NCBI GenBank assembly: GCA_013361095.1 | Contig: JAATWA010000001.1 | Span: 806,001-870,000 of the forward strand | Reading direction: 5' to 3' | From: Pseudanabaena biceps | GTDB lineage: Bacteria; Cyanobacteriota; Cyanobacteriia; Pseudanabaenales; Pseudanabaenaceae | Length of the DNA: 64,000 bases | Part shown: positions 7,998 to 17,261 of the stretch, one piece after another | Layout: each line of letters begins with the position of its first letter | Position numbering within the stretch: position 1 is the first letter of the stretch | Program-made: the position numbers and the translations under genes | The notes under the pieces: model-generated | Databases searched by the model: none | What the model saw: the letters and a program-made list of their open reading frames with translations, nothing else | Told to the model about the DNA's origin: nothing

Positions 7998-9380
7998 ATG
8001 CAAGTTTTTGATAAACCTGAGTCGCAAAGTGTAAATATCAATGCAAATGTTCTGGAGGGGCAACTTTCTTTACCAAAATTTGACGCTAAAAATCCCCCAA
8101 GCCCAGAGTTGATTGATGCTTGTGTGCATTGTGGGTTTTGTCTTTCCACTTGCCCTAGCTATCGCATCATTGGCAAAGAAACTGATTCGCCCCGAGGCAG
8201 AATTTATTTGATGGATGGCATTAATGAAGGAGATATTCCTCTTTCTCCTGCGATCGCACAGCACTTTGATTCTTGTTTGGGTTGCTTGGCTTGTGTCACC
8301 ACTTGCCCCTCTGGTGTGCAGTATGACCAATTGATCGAGGCAACTCGCGCCCAAATGGAACGAAACCATCCGCGATCGCTGCCTGAGAAATTATTACGTC
8401 AATTTATATTCTCAACATTTCCTTACCCCAATCGGCTCCGAGTTTTGCTTGCGCCGCTATTGGTATATCAGAAATTAGGTTTACAAAAACTATTGCGATC
8501 GACAGGTTGGCTAGCCAAGTTTTTACCTGAGCAAATTGCGGCAATGGAGTCAGTATTGCCAGAACTCACTCCCGAAGCGTTTAAGGATAATTTACCTGAA
8601 GTAATTCCTGCACAGGGGACACAGCGCTATCGAGTGGGAATGCTGTTGGGCTGCGTACAGCGCGTATTTTTGCCAGAGGTCAATAATGCTACCGTGCGGG
8701 TCTTAGCCGCTAACGGATGTCAAGTTGTCATTCCTAAAATTCAGGGCTGTTGTGGTGCATTGTCCCATCACCAAGGACAGGAAGCACAAACCATAGAATT
8801 AGCTAAACAAACTATTGATGCCTTTGCCAATCTCAATCTTGATGCTGTGGTGATCAATGCATCAGGCTGTGGACATACGCTCAAGGAATATGGTCATATT
8901 CTCAAAGATATTCCCGAATATGCCGAAAGAGCCAAGGAATTTTCACTTAAAGTGAAGGATGTGCAGGAGTTCTTAGACCATGTGGGACTGACCGTCAAGC
9001 TTTCACCTCTGCAAGATCAACCTTTAGCGATCGCCTATCAAGATGCTTGCCATATGCTGCATGGTCAAAAAATCAGCCTAGAGCCGCGTCGATTATTACG
9101 ACAGATTCCCAATGTGCAGCTACGGGAATCCGTGGATGCGTCGCTCTGTTGTGGCAGCGCAGGAATTTACAACATTCTGCAACCCGAAGTGGGGCATGAA
9201 TTGGGTGATCAAAAAGTCACTAATTTAACCGACACAGGCGCTCAGGTGATTGCTTCTGCCAATGTCGGTTGTATCACCCAAATTCGTAAACATCTAAATT
9301 TGCAAAATAAAAGTACTTTACTAATGCATCCAATGGAACTTTTAGACTATTCAATTCGCGGCAAAAAAATAGATTCCTAA
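7998..9380 (+). CDS. glcF: Glycolate dehydrogenase iron-sulfur subunit GlcF
   Basis: A 460-residue protein. Two 4Fe-4S motifs lie at residues 42-52 (CVHCGFCLSTCP) and 93-103 (CLGCLACVTTCP). Two cysteine-rich CCG domains follow, with GCCGALSHHQG and SLCCGSAGIYN. This is the standard layout of GlcF/LldE-type heterodisulfide-reductase-like subunits. It transfers electrons from the GlcD/GlcE flavoproteins toward the quinone pool. The partner glcE lies directly upstream on the same strand. Confidence 0.92.
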   Translation: MQVFDKPESQSVNINANVLEGQLSLPKFDAKNPPSPELIDACVHCGFCLSTCPSYRIIGKETDSPRGRIYLMDGINEGDIPLSPAIAQHFDSCLGCLACVTTCPSGVQYDQLIEATRAQMERNHPRSLPEKLLRQFIFSTFPYPNRLRVLLAPLLVYQKLGLQKLLRSTGWLAKFLPEQIAAMESVLPELTPEAFKDNLPEVIPAQGTQRYRVGMLLGCVQRVFLPEVNNATVRVLAANGCQVVIPKIQGCCGALSHHQGQEAQTIELAKQTIDAFANLNLDAVVINASGCGHTLKEYGHILKDIPEYAERAKEFSLKVKDVQEFLDHVGLTVKLSPLQDQPLAIAYQDACHMLHGQKISLEPRRLLRQIPNVQLRESVDASLCCGSAGIYNILQPEVGHELGDQKVTNLTDTGAQVIASANVGCITQIRKHLNLQNKSTLLMHPMELLDYSIRGKKIDS

Positions 9381-9381
9381 A

Positions 9382-9485
9382 ACCGCAAAAAATTTAAAAG
9401 CTGGCGTAGCCAGCTTTTAAATTTTTTGCGGTAAAACCCAAGAGAGAGTTGCGGCGCGAAACGCCGCAACTCTCTCTTGGGTTTT
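9382..9485. repeat. Two abutting perfect hairpins after glcF
   Basis: 9382-9432 has a GGCTGGC-type stem (CTGGCGTAGCCAG core). 9433-9485 has outer AAAACCCAA, inner GAGAGAGTT and a GCGGCGCGAAACGCCGC core. The first begins one base after the glcF stop codon and likely terminates it. Confidence 0.85.
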
Positions 9486-9618
9486 TGATGACTAGTGCGG
9501 CGCAATCTTAAGTTTTAGAGGTTGCCATGCTATCACTTAAAATTTCATAGAGCTTTTTGGCAAAGTTGCCATATACTAGATAGGCTGTCAAGTTTTCAAC
9601 AGTAATAAGGAAGGAGCT

Positions 9619-10227
9619 ATGTCCCGTTATAGAGGTCCGCGCCTCAGAATCGTCAGAAGACTCGGAGAGCTTCCCGGTCTAAGTCGCAAACAACCTAAGC
9701 ACGCATATCCACCTGGACAACATGGTCAAGATCGCAAAAAACGATCTGAATATGCTGTGCGTCTCGAAGAAAAGCAAAAGCTACGCTTTAACTACGGGCT
9801 TACCGAAACTCAAATGCTTCGCTATGTGCGTAGAGCTAGACGAGTAAAGGGTTCTACAGGTTTAGTATTGCTGCAATTGCTAGAAATGCGTCTAGACAAT
9901 ACCGTTTTCCGTATGGGATTTGCACCCACAATCCCTGCTGCGCGGCAACTCGTGAATCACGGACACATCGTCATCAATGGTAAGAGCGTTACTATCCCTA
10001 GCTATGGAGTTCGTCCTGGTGAAGTAATTAGCGTCAAAGATAACGAAAAGTCTCGCAAAATTGTTGAGCGTAACCTCGAATTTCCCGGTTTGTCCAACAT
10101 TCCTAGTCATTTAGAGTTTGACAAAGCCAAATTGACTGGTAAAGTCAATGGCGTTGTTGAACGTGAATGGGTAGCATTGCAAGTGAACGAACTGCTGGTT
10201 ATTGAGTACTACTCACGCCAAGCTTAA
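9619..10227 (+). CDS. rpsD: 30S ribosomal protein S4
   Basis: A 202-residue protein starting [21 protein letters not shown], with [12 protein letters not shown] and an S4 RNA-binding domain (about residues 90-155: [27 protein letters not shown]). Length and start match cyanobacterial and plastid S4. S4 nucleates 16S rRNA folding in the small subunit. A strong Shine-Dalgarno (AAGGAAGGAG) sits just upstream. In cyanobacteria rpsD usually stands apart from the alpha operon, as it does here. Confidence 0.97.
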   Translation: MSRYRGPRLRIVRRLGELPGLSRKQPKHAYPPGQHGQDRKKRSEYAVRLEEKQKLRFNYGLTETQMLRYVRRARRVKGSTGLVLLQLLEMRLDNTVFRMGFAPTIPAARQLVNHGHIVINGKSVTIPSYGVRPGEVISVKDNEKSRKIVERNLEFPGLSNIPSHLEFDKAKLTGKVNGVVEREWVALQVNELLVIEYYSRQA

Positions 10228-10357
10228 GGTTAGAGCAATCAGCTACGGGCATTCTCGATTTTAGAATTCTTCAGCTTAGACAAGATTTTAGATAAGGCGC
10301 TTGTAGCTGAAAGCCAGCCAATTGGCTAGGCTGCCAGTTGGGTAAACTCTATTAGGT

Positions 10358-10963
10358 GTGACTTCACTGCGAACTATGCAGTTAAACATTTCTGCTTCAG
10401 AAACCCTCGATTTAAAATTTCCTCCCAGCATTGCTAAGGGTTGTCCCCGCAGTGTTCGCATGGATATCGACCATCTGCTTCTAGCGATCGAGGCGCTGGA
10501 TTTAGAAGCAGTTGAAGTAATGATGGTCTTAATTGATCAATTAGATTTAGGCAAGACGATTCCCAATCGTGTAGCTTTTTGGCGATTACGCAATACCAAT
10601 CCGCTTAGACGCAACTATCAGCGTGCGGGCTTAAGCTGTGATGAATTGAAATCATTAGTCAAGATTGTTTGCACGATCGCTCAAAGATTAGATACAGGTT
10701 TACGGCTGCTACTGAGTACGCATCAACAAATGCTAGAAGGCAAGATTGAGTCGTTAGGTCTACAGCAAAATCAAGCTTTTTTAGAAAATTATATTGATCG
10801 CTTTCGATCGCTGTATGTCAGCCGAATGCGATCACCTTCTCCCCTGTCTTCAGAAGATATTCGTGAATTAGCGCTGCAATTGTTAACAAGATTATTGTTA
10901 TGTAGCGGTGTAGCAGGGGAATATCGACTATGGAATAGTCTGTTTGATGGAGCCGTAGACTAA
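10358..10963 (+). CDS. DUF3038 domain protein
   Basis: A 201-residue soluble helical protein of the cyanobacterial DUF3038 family. Recognisable features are the IDHLLLAIEALDLEA segment and IPNRVAFWRLRNTNPLRR. Its function is unknown. The start may be GTG at 10358 or ATG at 10376 (MQLNISASETLD); the latter is at least as plausible. The stop overlaps the next start by one base (TAATG), so the two are translationally coupled. Confidence 0.75.
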   Translation: MTSLRTMQLNISASETLDLKFPPSIAKGCPRSVRMDIDHLLLAIEALDLEAVEVMMVLIDQLDLGKTIPNRVAFWRLRNTNPLRRNYQRAGLSCDELKSLVKIVCTIAQRLDTGLRLLLSTHQQMLEGKIESLGLQQNQAFLENYIDRFRSLYVSRMRSPSPLSSEDIRELALQLLTRLLLCSGVAGEYRLWNSLFDGAVD

Positions 10964-11604
10964 TGATTCAACGCAGCTATAGTTTACCAAGTTGTACTTT
11001 AATGATCGAGGGGATCAGTACGGGTGGTAATGTTTTATCAATTTTGACCAATTTTGCCTGTCGGTTTAACCATCATGCAGAGCCAATTGTGGGCGGGCTA
11101 GAATTGCTGAATACTCTAATCAAAGTGGTAGGGGATTATGCCCAATCCCTTAAAAGCAGCACCTCAGTAGTGGTTCCTGAAAAGAAAGTGCGCCTTGAGC
11201 CAGAAGGACAACATATCCATGTACTTTCCGTGTCTCAGAGTGAAGCGGATGCCCAAAATCCTCAAGAGTTCAAAATTAAGTTGAATACGATTCAACTGTT
11301 TGATCTGATGGAAAGTTTAGATCGTTTATGTTGCGATCCCACCACTTTACCTGACGTAAAACTAGTTGCCCCAATTATCAACTATAAACCGCAGTTTCGA
11401 TTAAGTAAGCAAGCGATCCCCGCGATCGCAGGTGTGTTTGGTTTAGCGATCGCGGGTACGGTTTTATACTTGCTACCTTTAATGAAGCCAGAACCAAAAC
11501 CAACTACACCTACGCCAGTCCAGACTAGTCCTCTACCAAAAAAATCAGCACCACCAACTCCATCGATAACTCCTGAAAGTTCATCAAACCCTGATACCAA
11601 ATAA
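10963..11604 (+). CDS. DUF4335 domain protein with C-terminal membrane anchor
   Basis: A 213-residue protein of the DUF4335 type that habitually follows DUF3038 in cyanobacteria. The N-terminal globular part (SYSLPSCTLMIEGIS..., about 1-130) precedes one membrane span (AIPAIAGVFGLAIAGTVLYLLPL, about 151-173) and a Pro/Thr/Ser-rich tail that is probably disordered. It overlaps the upstream gene by one base. The conserved pairing suggests the two products interact, perhaps with the first docked to this membrane anchor; that is inference. Confidence 0.75.
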   Translation: MIQRSYSLPSCTLMIEGISTGGNVLSILTNFACRFNHHAEPIVGGLELLNTLIKVVGDYAQSLKSSTSVVVPEKKVRLEPEGQHIHVLSVSQSEADAQNPQEFKIKLNTIQLFDLMESLDRLCCDPTTLPDVKLVAPIINYKPQFRLSKQAIPAIAGVFGLAIAGTVLYLLPLMKPEPKPTTPTPVQTSPLPKKSAPPTPSITPESSSNPDTK

Positions 11605-11650
11605 AAAACAAAAAAAGCGGCACTAAGCGCCGCTTTTTTTGTTTTTTTAT
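11601..11650 (+). terminator. Hairpin terminator after the DUF4335 gene
   Basis: Near-perfect 50-bp palindrome with GCGGCACTAAGCGCCGC core followed by a run of seven T, one G and seven T. It overlaps the stop codon. Strong intrinsic terminator. Confidence 0.8.
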
Positions 11651-11677
11651 CGGTGCGCGGCTTCGCCGCGCACCGAT
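11649..11677. repeat. 29-bp palindrome
   Basis: Perfect stem ATCGGTGCGCGGC with loop TTC, abutting the terminator hairpin. Confidence 0.7.
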
Positions 11678-11794
11678 AATTATTTGCGTAATAAACTTTC
11701 GTAGCTTGATATACATAGCTATAAGTCGATCTGAGAGTGAATAGAAAGTAAATATTTCGCCAAACCCACAGAGTAAGACGCAAAGTTCTGCACT

Positions 11795-11843
11795 AAAAAC
11801 CAAATGAGTAGCGGCGCTTCGCGCCGCTACTCATTTGGTTTTT
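11795..11843. repeat. 49-bp GCGGCGC-core hairpin
   Basis: Perfect palindrome, outer AAAAACCAAA, inner TGAGTA. It is followed by CTAGCGACAGCTTTA, an end sequence also found next to the hairpin at 421-475. Confidence 0.85.
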
Positions 11844-11921
11844 GTTCTAGCAAAACTAGCGACAGCTTTATGTTTGACAAAAGCTATTTATATTTCTTGC
11901 AAATTGAAACAAATAGATCTA

Positions 11922-13037
11922 ATGGCTGAGTTAATCGATCCAACTAAGCTGCTATTTGATCTGCATCGAGGGACAGAAATCGCTGAAGCTTTTTCGGGTT
12001 GCTTAGAGCCAGAGACGATCGCCCAAAAACTTAGCGATGGCATCGTTGAGCATTTTGACTGTGCTTTTGTGCGCGTGTGGTTACTAGAAAGCGATCGCAC
12101 CCAGTTGAAATTAGTCTCCTCATCAGGTATGTATACACGCCTTGATGGTAGGTTTGCAAAAGTCCCTATGGGAGCCTATAAAGTGGGTAAAATTGCCCAA
12201 AATCGAGTTTCTTTTTTAAGTAATAATCTGGCAGATGAGCCTTGGGTTGGCGATCGCGATTGGGCGATCGCCAATAGCATTCGAGGATTTGCAGGCTACC
12301 CACTAGAAGTTAAGGGGCGAGTTTTGGGAGTATTAGCGGCCTTTAGCCATCAAGCCATGCCGCCTGAGTTTTTGGAGTTTTTACGAATTCTTTGTGCGAT
12401 CGCTGCCATCACGATTGATAGTGCTTTACAACATCAACAAAAAAAGCAAGATTGGCAAAACATCTCTCAAGATCAACAAAGAGAACCAAGATCTCTAGCC
12501 GATCAACTGGCTCAGCTTTTAAATGCTAATCGGCTCACCTTAGCAGGAACTGAGCGCAAGGTTAGTTTAACTATTGAGTATGTATTTTTGAGAACAGCCG
12601 AAATTTTGAGTCAAATTGGTGGTGCTTATTGTCGTCTAATCTATAGCGATCGTGAAATATCCCTTGCTGCCATCATCGCCAAAAAGCCCAGCAACATCTC
12701 CGATCTCCAAACTTGGTTGCGATCGCTCTTTAGAGAGTTATTAATCATTATTTCTAGTCTAGGTGGCAACATCGAGATCCATCCCACTGAGCTACAAATT
12801 GCGATCGCGATTCCCTTTAGCAAAAGCTCAAACGCCAAAGATGTTAACCCATTGTCTGAGAGAGAACTAGAAATGATGCAGCTATTGACTCAAGGGCTAC
12901 GCGATCGGGATATTGCTAAGCAACTAATTATTAGTGAAAGTACGGTCAAGTTCCACATCAATAATATTTTGACCAAGCTTAAAGCCAGAACTCGCTTTCA
13001 AGCTTTACACATAGCAATCATAAATGGCTGGCTTTAG
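11922..13037 (+). CDS. GAF domain, LuxR-type response regulator
   Basis: A 371-residue protein. A GAF domain covers about residues 15-165 (FDCAFVRVWLLE, GFAGYPLEVKGRVLGVLAAFS). A middle region of unknown fold follows. The C-terminal LuxR helix-turn-helix (about 310-371) contains PLSERELEMMQLLTQGLRDRDIAKQL and ISESTVKFHINNI. It has no receiver domain, so it likely senses a small ligand or redox state through GAF and binds DNA directly. The ATG at 11922 (MAELIDP) is chosen; earlier in-frame starts lie in repeat DNA. Targets are unknown. Confidence 0.85.
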   Translation: MAELIDPTKLLFDLHRGTEIAEAFSGCLEPETIAQKLSDGIVEHFDCAFVRVWLLESDRTQLKLVSSSGMYTRLDGRFAKVPMGAYKVGKIAQNRVSFLSNNLADEPWVGDRDWAIANSIRGFAGYPLEVKGRVLGVLAAFSHQAMPPEFLEFLRILCAIAAITIDSALQHQQKKQDWQNISQDQQREPRSLADQLAQLLNANRLTLAGTERKVSLTIEYVFLRTAEILSQIGGAYCRLIYSDREISLAAIIAKKPSNISDLQTWLRSLFRELLIIISSLGGNIEIHPTELQIAIAIPFSKSSNAKDVNPLSERELEMMQLLTQGLRDRDIAKQLIISESTVKFHINNILTKLKARTRFQALHIAIINGWL

Positions 13038-13038
13038 C

Positions 13039-13094
13039 CAAGAGACCAAAGGAGAGAGACGGCGCAACTCAACACCTCTCTGCTTTGGTTTGTC
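13039..13094. repeat. Degenerate copy of the hairpin family
   Basis: Imperfect inverted repeat with outer arms AGACCAAAGGAGAGA and CTCTGCTTTGGTTTG and a decayed core (GACGGCGCAACTC). It looks like an eroded GCGGCGC-core element. The remaining about 230 bp before guaB3 hold no recognised gene. Confidence 0.5.
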
Positions 13095-13325
13095 AAAAAA
13101 TAACCTTGTATCACACTAATTAGCTATCATTAATTAATAAGCAGAAATACCTTAAGAAAGTATTAAGAGTTTTTGTAGTTTTGCTTACATCTAAAGTAAG
13201 CATATTCTGCGATCGCTTAGTCTCAAAAGACTGTATCAGTATATTAGCCAAACTAAACGTAAATCTCTAACGCGAGATTTTTACGCAAACTTTCCCCATT
13301 ATCAAATTCTTAGAGAGTACAAACA

Positions 13326-14489
13326 GTGGACATTCAAATTGGGCGCGGTAAAACTGCACGCAGAGCCTATGGCATTGATGAAATTGCCTTAGTACCAGGA
13401 GGTAAGACCCTCGATCCCAACGTTGCCGATACATTTTGGGAAATTGGGGGTATTCGGAGGGAAATCCCTATCATCGCCAGTGCAATGGATGGCGTAGTTG
13501 ATGTAGATATGGCGGTTAGAATTTCAGAACTTGGGGCTTTAGGAGTAATCAACCTTGATGGTATTCAAACTCGCTACGAAGATCCTAAGCCAATCTTAGA
13601 AAAAATTGCCTCTGTTGGAGTTACCGAATTTGTCTCCCTGATGCAAGAACTTTATGCTGAACCTGTCAAGCCTGAATTGATTCAAAAACGGATTCGCGAA
13701 ATCAAAGAAAAAGGTGGTATTGCTTGCGCTAGCAGCATTCCCGTCAATGCTTTTAAATATGGTTTACTGGCTGCGGAAGCAGGTTGTGACATCTTCTTCT
13801 TGCAGTCCACCGTAGTCTCAACTACCCATATTGCCGCCGAAGGACTCGTTTCCCTTGACCTTGCTAAATTCTGTCGAGAGATGCCAATCCCAGTCATCAT
13901 GGGGAACTGCGTTACCTATGATGTCACCCTTGAACTTTTGAAAGCAGGAGCTTCAGGTGTTTTAGTTGGCATTGGACCTGGAGCTGCTTGTACCTCTAGA
14001 GGCGTTCTCGGTGTGGGCATACCTCAAGCTACAGCTGTTGCTGATTGTGCAGCCGCTCGCGAAGACTTTTTTAAAGAAACTGGCAAATATGTCCCGATCA
14101 TTGCTGATGGGGGGTTGATTACAGGAGGTGATATTTGTAAATCGATCGCCTGTGGTGCTGATGCGGTCATGATTGGCTCTCCCTTTGCACGGGCAAAAGA
14201 AGCTCCTGGACGTGGCTTCCACTGGGGTATGGCAACTCCTAGCCCTGTCTTGCCACGCGGCACGAGAATTCGTGTCGGCACAACAGGTTCCTTAGAGCAA
14301 ATTTTGCGCGGTCCTGCGGGACTAGACGATGGCACACATAACCTGTTAGGTGCGCTTAAGACCAGTATGGGGACATTAGGAGCGGCAAATATTCGGGAAA
14401 TGCAGCAAGTTGAAGTGGTCATTGCTCCATCATTGTTGACTGAAGGTAAGGTTTATCAAAAAGCACAGCAATTGGGAATGGGCAAGTAA
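13326..14489 (+). CDS. guaB3: GuaB3 family IMP dehydrogenase-related protein
   Basis: A 387-residue TIM-barrel protein of the GuaB3 branch. It lacks the CBS pair of classical IMP dehydrogenase. Landmarks are EIALVPGGKTLDP, IPIIASAMDGVVD, the catalytic-loop cysteine in GIGPGAACTSRGVLG, and PIIADGGLITGGDICKSIACGADAVMIG. GuaB3 proteins are widespread in cyanobacteria and actinobacteria, and the cyanobacterial form has been reported to have IMP dehydrogenase activity (IMP to XMP, guanine nucleotide synthesis). It starts with GTG at 13326 and stands alone. Confidence 0.9.
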   Translation: MDIQIGRGKTARRAYGIDEIALVPGGKTLDPNVADTFWEIGGIRREIPIIASAMDGVVDVDMAVRISELGALGVINLDGIQTRYEDPKPILEKIASVGVTEFVSLMQELYAEPVKPELIQKRIREIKEKGGIACASSIPVNAFKYGLLAAEAGCDIFFLQSTVVSTTHIAAEGLVSLDLAKFCREMPIPVIMGNCVTYDVTLELLKAGASGVLVGIGPGAACTSRGVLGVGIPQATAVADCAAAREDFFKETGKYVPIIADGGLITGGDICKSIACGADAVMIGSPFARAKEAPGRGFHWGMATPSPVLPRGTRIRVGTTGSLEQILRGPAGLDDGTHNLLGALKTSMGTLGAANIREMQQVEVVIAPSLLTEGKVYQKAQQLGMGK

Positions 14490-14552
14490 TACCAATTCAC
14501 GAAAGTTTACCCACACTTTTGTGAATTAAAGAACAAACCTAGTAAAAGTTTG

Positions 14553-14585
14553 AACACAAGAAATGGCAAAGCCATTTCTTGTGTT
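14553..14585. repeat. 33-bp palindrome (ATGGCAAAGCCAT core)
   Basis: Perfect stem AACACAAGAAATGGC. A close relative with the same core and CAAGAAATGGC arm is at 28931-28963. It is probably a terminator for guaB3. Confidence 0.7.
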
Positions 14586-14773
14586 GGCATAGCTCAGCTT
14601 TTTGATAACTGTCAAAGTAGTAATCTTCTGTTTTTTGGGGTAATTTAAAAAATAGTGATTCAAATTTTTTCTAATATTGCTAGACTTTTTACTAAGGTTG
14701 CCTGTTTAAAATTTACGCCCCTAAGCCATTGGCGAGACCTTGCGCTACCAAAGGAGAAAGGGGAGTAAGAAAA

Positions 14774-15154
14774 ATGCCAAAAATTTTGTTGGTCGAAGAT
14801 AACGAAATGAATCGAGATATGCTGTCCCGAAGGCTGCAACGTCGCGGTTTTGAGGTTGTCGTTGCAGCTGATGGGAAATCAGGCATAAGCATAGCCGAAG
14901 CTGAACTGCCTGATCTAATCGTGATGGATATGAGCTTACCAATCTTAGATGGATGGGAAGCTACTAAACAGTTGAAGTTGATTTCTGCTACTAGGAATAT
15001 CCCAATTATTGGTTGCTCTGCTCATGCTATGGTCGGCGATCGCGAAAGAGGAATAGAAGCAGGGTGCGATGATTATGATACAAAGCCCATTGAATTTTCT
15101 AGGCTTTTAGGGAAAATCGAAACTCTGCTTAAAAAGTATGACAGAAATAAATGA
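14774..15154 (+). CDS. Stand-alone response regulator receiver (CheY-like)
   Basis: A 126-residue single receiver domain. It shows the acidic pair in LLVEDNEMNRDML, the phospho-acceptor aspartate in LIVMDMSLP, and the lysine in DTKP. It has no output domain, so it should relay phosphate or regulate by interaction. The ATG at 14774 is preceded by GGGGAG, a good Shine-Dalgarno. Its 3' end overlaps the start of the receiver-GGDEF gene by 17 bp, so the two are co-translated and probably act in one circuit. The first helix (RDMLSRRLQRRGF) resembles that of the receiver at 16299. Confidence 0.88.
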   Translation: MPKILLVEDNEMNRDMLSRRLQRRGFEVVVAADGKSGISIAEAELPDLIVMDMSLPILDGWEATKQLKLISATRNIPIIGCSAHAMVGDRERGIEAGCDDYDTKPIEFSRLLGKIETLLKKYDRNK

Positions 15155-16160
15155 GTCTAAGCTACTAATAGTTGATGATGAGCCGTTGAATCGGGAGCTT
15201 TTGCGGCGACATCTTAGCAATTCAGGATATGTGAATATTGAGGCTGTTGAGAGTGGTCATCAGGCGTTAGAGATGCTCAATTCCCAGTCTATTGATCTGG
15301 TTTTGCTGGATATGATGATGCCATCAATGAATGGATTACAGGTAATGGAAAAACTCAAATCCCATGCAGAGTGGAGAGTTATTCCTGTGATTATTATTTC
15401 AGCATTAAATGAAAAAGAAATGATGCTAACCTGCATTCAAAAGGGAGCTGAAGACTATCTGATCAAACCCTATGACCGAGTACTTCTAAAAGCCAGAGTA
15501 AGCGCTTGTCTTGAGAAAAAGAATTTACACGATCGCGAAGTTTTAAATAAGCAAAAATTAGAGGCTGCCTACAAAGAATTAGCACTAGCCTACTATGAAC
15601 TGGAAGTTGTTAAAAATGAACTAGAAGCGCTGTCTCATCGAGACGGATTGACTGGTATTTCTAATCGTCGCCATTTTGACAATGTATTAGATCGCGAATT
15701 TAAAGCGTCACAAAGAGAAAAAACTTATTTGTCGCTAATATTATTCGATATTGACTATTTTAAAAAATATAACGACACTTACGGACATTTGGCTGGAGAT
15801 GATTGCTTGTGTCGAGTTGCTGACTCGGCTAACCATGTGGTCAAGCGTCCACGAGATACATTGGCAAGATATGGAGGTGAGGAGTTTGCGGTAATTTTGC
15901 CAGATACTGATGCGATCGGTGCAAATTTTTGTGCCGAAAAAATTCGTCGAGAGATTGAAATGCTAGAAATTCAGCATCGTTCTTCCGATACTAGTAGCTA
16001 TGTCACTGCTAGTTTGGGGGTATCAACGCTCAGTCCCCACAGCAAAGTTTTAACATATCAGCAATTAATTCAAGAAGCAGATATAGCGCTCTATCAAGCA
16101 AAGCGAGAGGGTAAAAATCAGGTGCGATTGTGGTCAAGCCCTGACGACGTTATTAGCTAG
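15138..16160 (+). CDS. Receiver-GGDEF diguanylate cyclase
   Basis: A 340-residue response regulator. The receiver (about 5-125: LLIVDDEP, LVLLDMMMP, LIKPYD) is followed by a coiled linker (about 130-170) and a GGDEF domain (about 170-330). The active-site loop is RYGGEEF, a functional GGEEF variant. An RxxD inhibitory site (RPRD) lies exactly five residues upstream, so product inhibition by c-di-GMP is expected. It should synthesise c-di-GMP on phosphorylation. It overlaps the upstream receiver gene by 17 bp. PleD/WspR-like enzymes share this layout. Confidence 0.9.
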   Translation: MTEINESKLLIVDDEPLNRELLRRHLSNSGYVNIEAVESGHQALEMLNSQSIDLVLLDMMMPSMNGLQVMEKLKSHAEWRVIPVIIISALNEKEMMLTCIQKGAEDYLIKPYDRVLLKARVSACLEKKNLHDREVLNKQKLEAAYKELALAYYELEVVKNELEALSHRDGLTGISNRRHFDNVLDREFKASQREKTYLSLILFDIDYFKKYNDTYGHLAGDDCLCRVADSANHVVKRPRDTLARYGGEEFAVILPDTDAIGANFCAEKIRREIEMLEIQHRSSDTSSYVTASLGVSTLSPHSKVLTYQQLIQEADIALYQAKREGKNQVRLWSSPDDVIS

Positions 16161-16184
16161 ATATTTTCAAGAATTCTCATTATG

Positions 16185-16239
16185 AAACCAATTTTGAGGT
16201 TTTCAGCGCTTTTGGTTCTGAAAACCTCAAAATTGGTTT
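16185..16239. repeat. Hairpin (AAACCAATTTTGAGG arms)
   Basis: Imperfectly looped palindrome with 23-bp arms AAACCAATTTTGAGGTTTTC. It is preceded by GAATTCTCATTATG, a flank also seen near 40286 and, inverted, near 42304. It may terminate the GGDEF gene. Confidence 0.75.
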
Positions 16240-16298
16240 TTGAAAACTAGCCCACAGCAAGCTTTAAAAAAATCATTTTTTATAAAACAGGGACAAAA

Positions 16299-17012
16299 AT
16301 GGTCAGTCAAAATTTTCAGGTATTAATTGTTGATGACAATGAAATAAATCGCGATATGTTGGCGAGGCGTTTGCAAAGAAGAGATTTTGATTTGACAATG
16401 GCTAAGGATGGTCGTGAAGCGATCGCCTTGGTAAAATCACGTCCTTATGACTTGATTTTATTAGATATCATGATGCCTGAGATTGATGGCTATGAAGTCC
16501 TGAAGTATCTCAAGAATGAGCCGAAGCTACGAGATATTCCTGTGATTATGATCTCGGCGATCGAAGAAATGGATAGCGTGATGAAATGTATGGAGATTGG
16601 AGCCGATGACTACCTAACTAAGCCCTTTGATCCTGATATGTTGAAGGCGGCGATCAGTCGAGCGCTGTCAGGAAAAAGTAAACAGAATACACCGATGCCA
16701 CCATCGATGCCCTATCGGAAGGTTGCCCCGATCGCGGGTACTGATGATAGCCAAATATCTGCGTTCAGACTGCCAGACAATACGACCCGTGGCACATCGA
16801 CGAATGTATTAACTTTGGATGAGGTAGTATTGCGAATTATGCAGTCAGGCATAATTAACCGCAAGTCTTACTTGTACTTTAGTAAAGCAATTTTTATTAG
16901 TTTATTTGAAAACTTTGGGTTAACTGAAAAAGAGGTACATCAAATTCGGTCTGTATTTGATGCAGTTCAGTCAGGAAAAATCAAAGTTGTAGATACAAGT
17001 TCTGTTAAATAG
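16299..17012 (+). CDS. Receiver domain protein with uncharacterised C-terminal domain
   Basis: A 237-residue protein. The receiver spans about 6-125 (VLIVDDNEINRDMLARRL, LILLDIMMP, YLTKPFDP) and is complete. A Pro-rich linker (about 128-170) leads to a C-terminal region (about 175-237: LTLDEVVLRIMQSGIINRKSYLYFSKAIF...) with no domain I recognise; it looks like a compact helical output or docking module. It lies in line after the receiver and receiver-GGDEF genes. An identical-looking first helix suggests duplication within the cluster. Confidence 0.8.
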   Translation: MVSQNFQVLIVDDNEINRDMLARRLQRRDFDLTMAKDGREAIALVKSRPYDLILLDIMMPEIDGYEVLKYLKNEPKLRDIPVIMISAIEEMDSVMKCMEIGADDYLTKPFDPDMLKAAISRALSGKSKQNTPMPPSMPYRKVAPIAGTDDSQISAFRLPDNTTRGTSTNVLTLDEVVLRIMQSGIINRKSYLYFSKAIFISLFENFGLTEKEVHQIRSVFDAVQSGKIKVVDTSSVK

Positions 17013-17017
17013 AATAT

Positions 17018-17062
17018 CCAAAAGAGCAATGGCGGTACGAAGCGCCGCCATTGCTCTTTTGG
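17018..17062 (+). terminator. GCGGC-core hairpin after the receiver gene
   Basis: 45-bp near-perfect palindrome (CCAAAAGAGCAATGGCGG arm) starting 6 bp after the stop codon. Confidence 0.6.
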
Positions 17063-17110
17063 GCTTGATTGAAAATTGCTATATATCTGTGGTCATTTGC
17101 ATTAGGACGA

Positions 17111-17232
17111 ATAAAGCCCAGAAGATTAGTGGTGGCGCAAAGCGCCACCACTAATCTTCTGGGCTTTATTCTCATTATAAAAATTGGTTTTGTGAAAGTC
17201 AGCCTAAGGCTGGCTTTTACAAAACCAATTTT
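17111..17232. repeat. Two tandem hairpins upstream of proA
   Basis: 17111-17169 has arms ATAAAGCCCAGAAGATTAGT around GGTGGCGCAAAGCGCCACC. 17180-17232 has arms AAAATTGGTTTTGTGAAAG around CAGCCTAAGGCTGG. The first is preceded by CTGTGGTCATTTGCATTAGGAC, a left flank shared with the element at 52032. Confidence 0.85.
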
Positions 17233-17261
17233 GGGGTTTTATGTCCTAAGCAAACCTTTTA

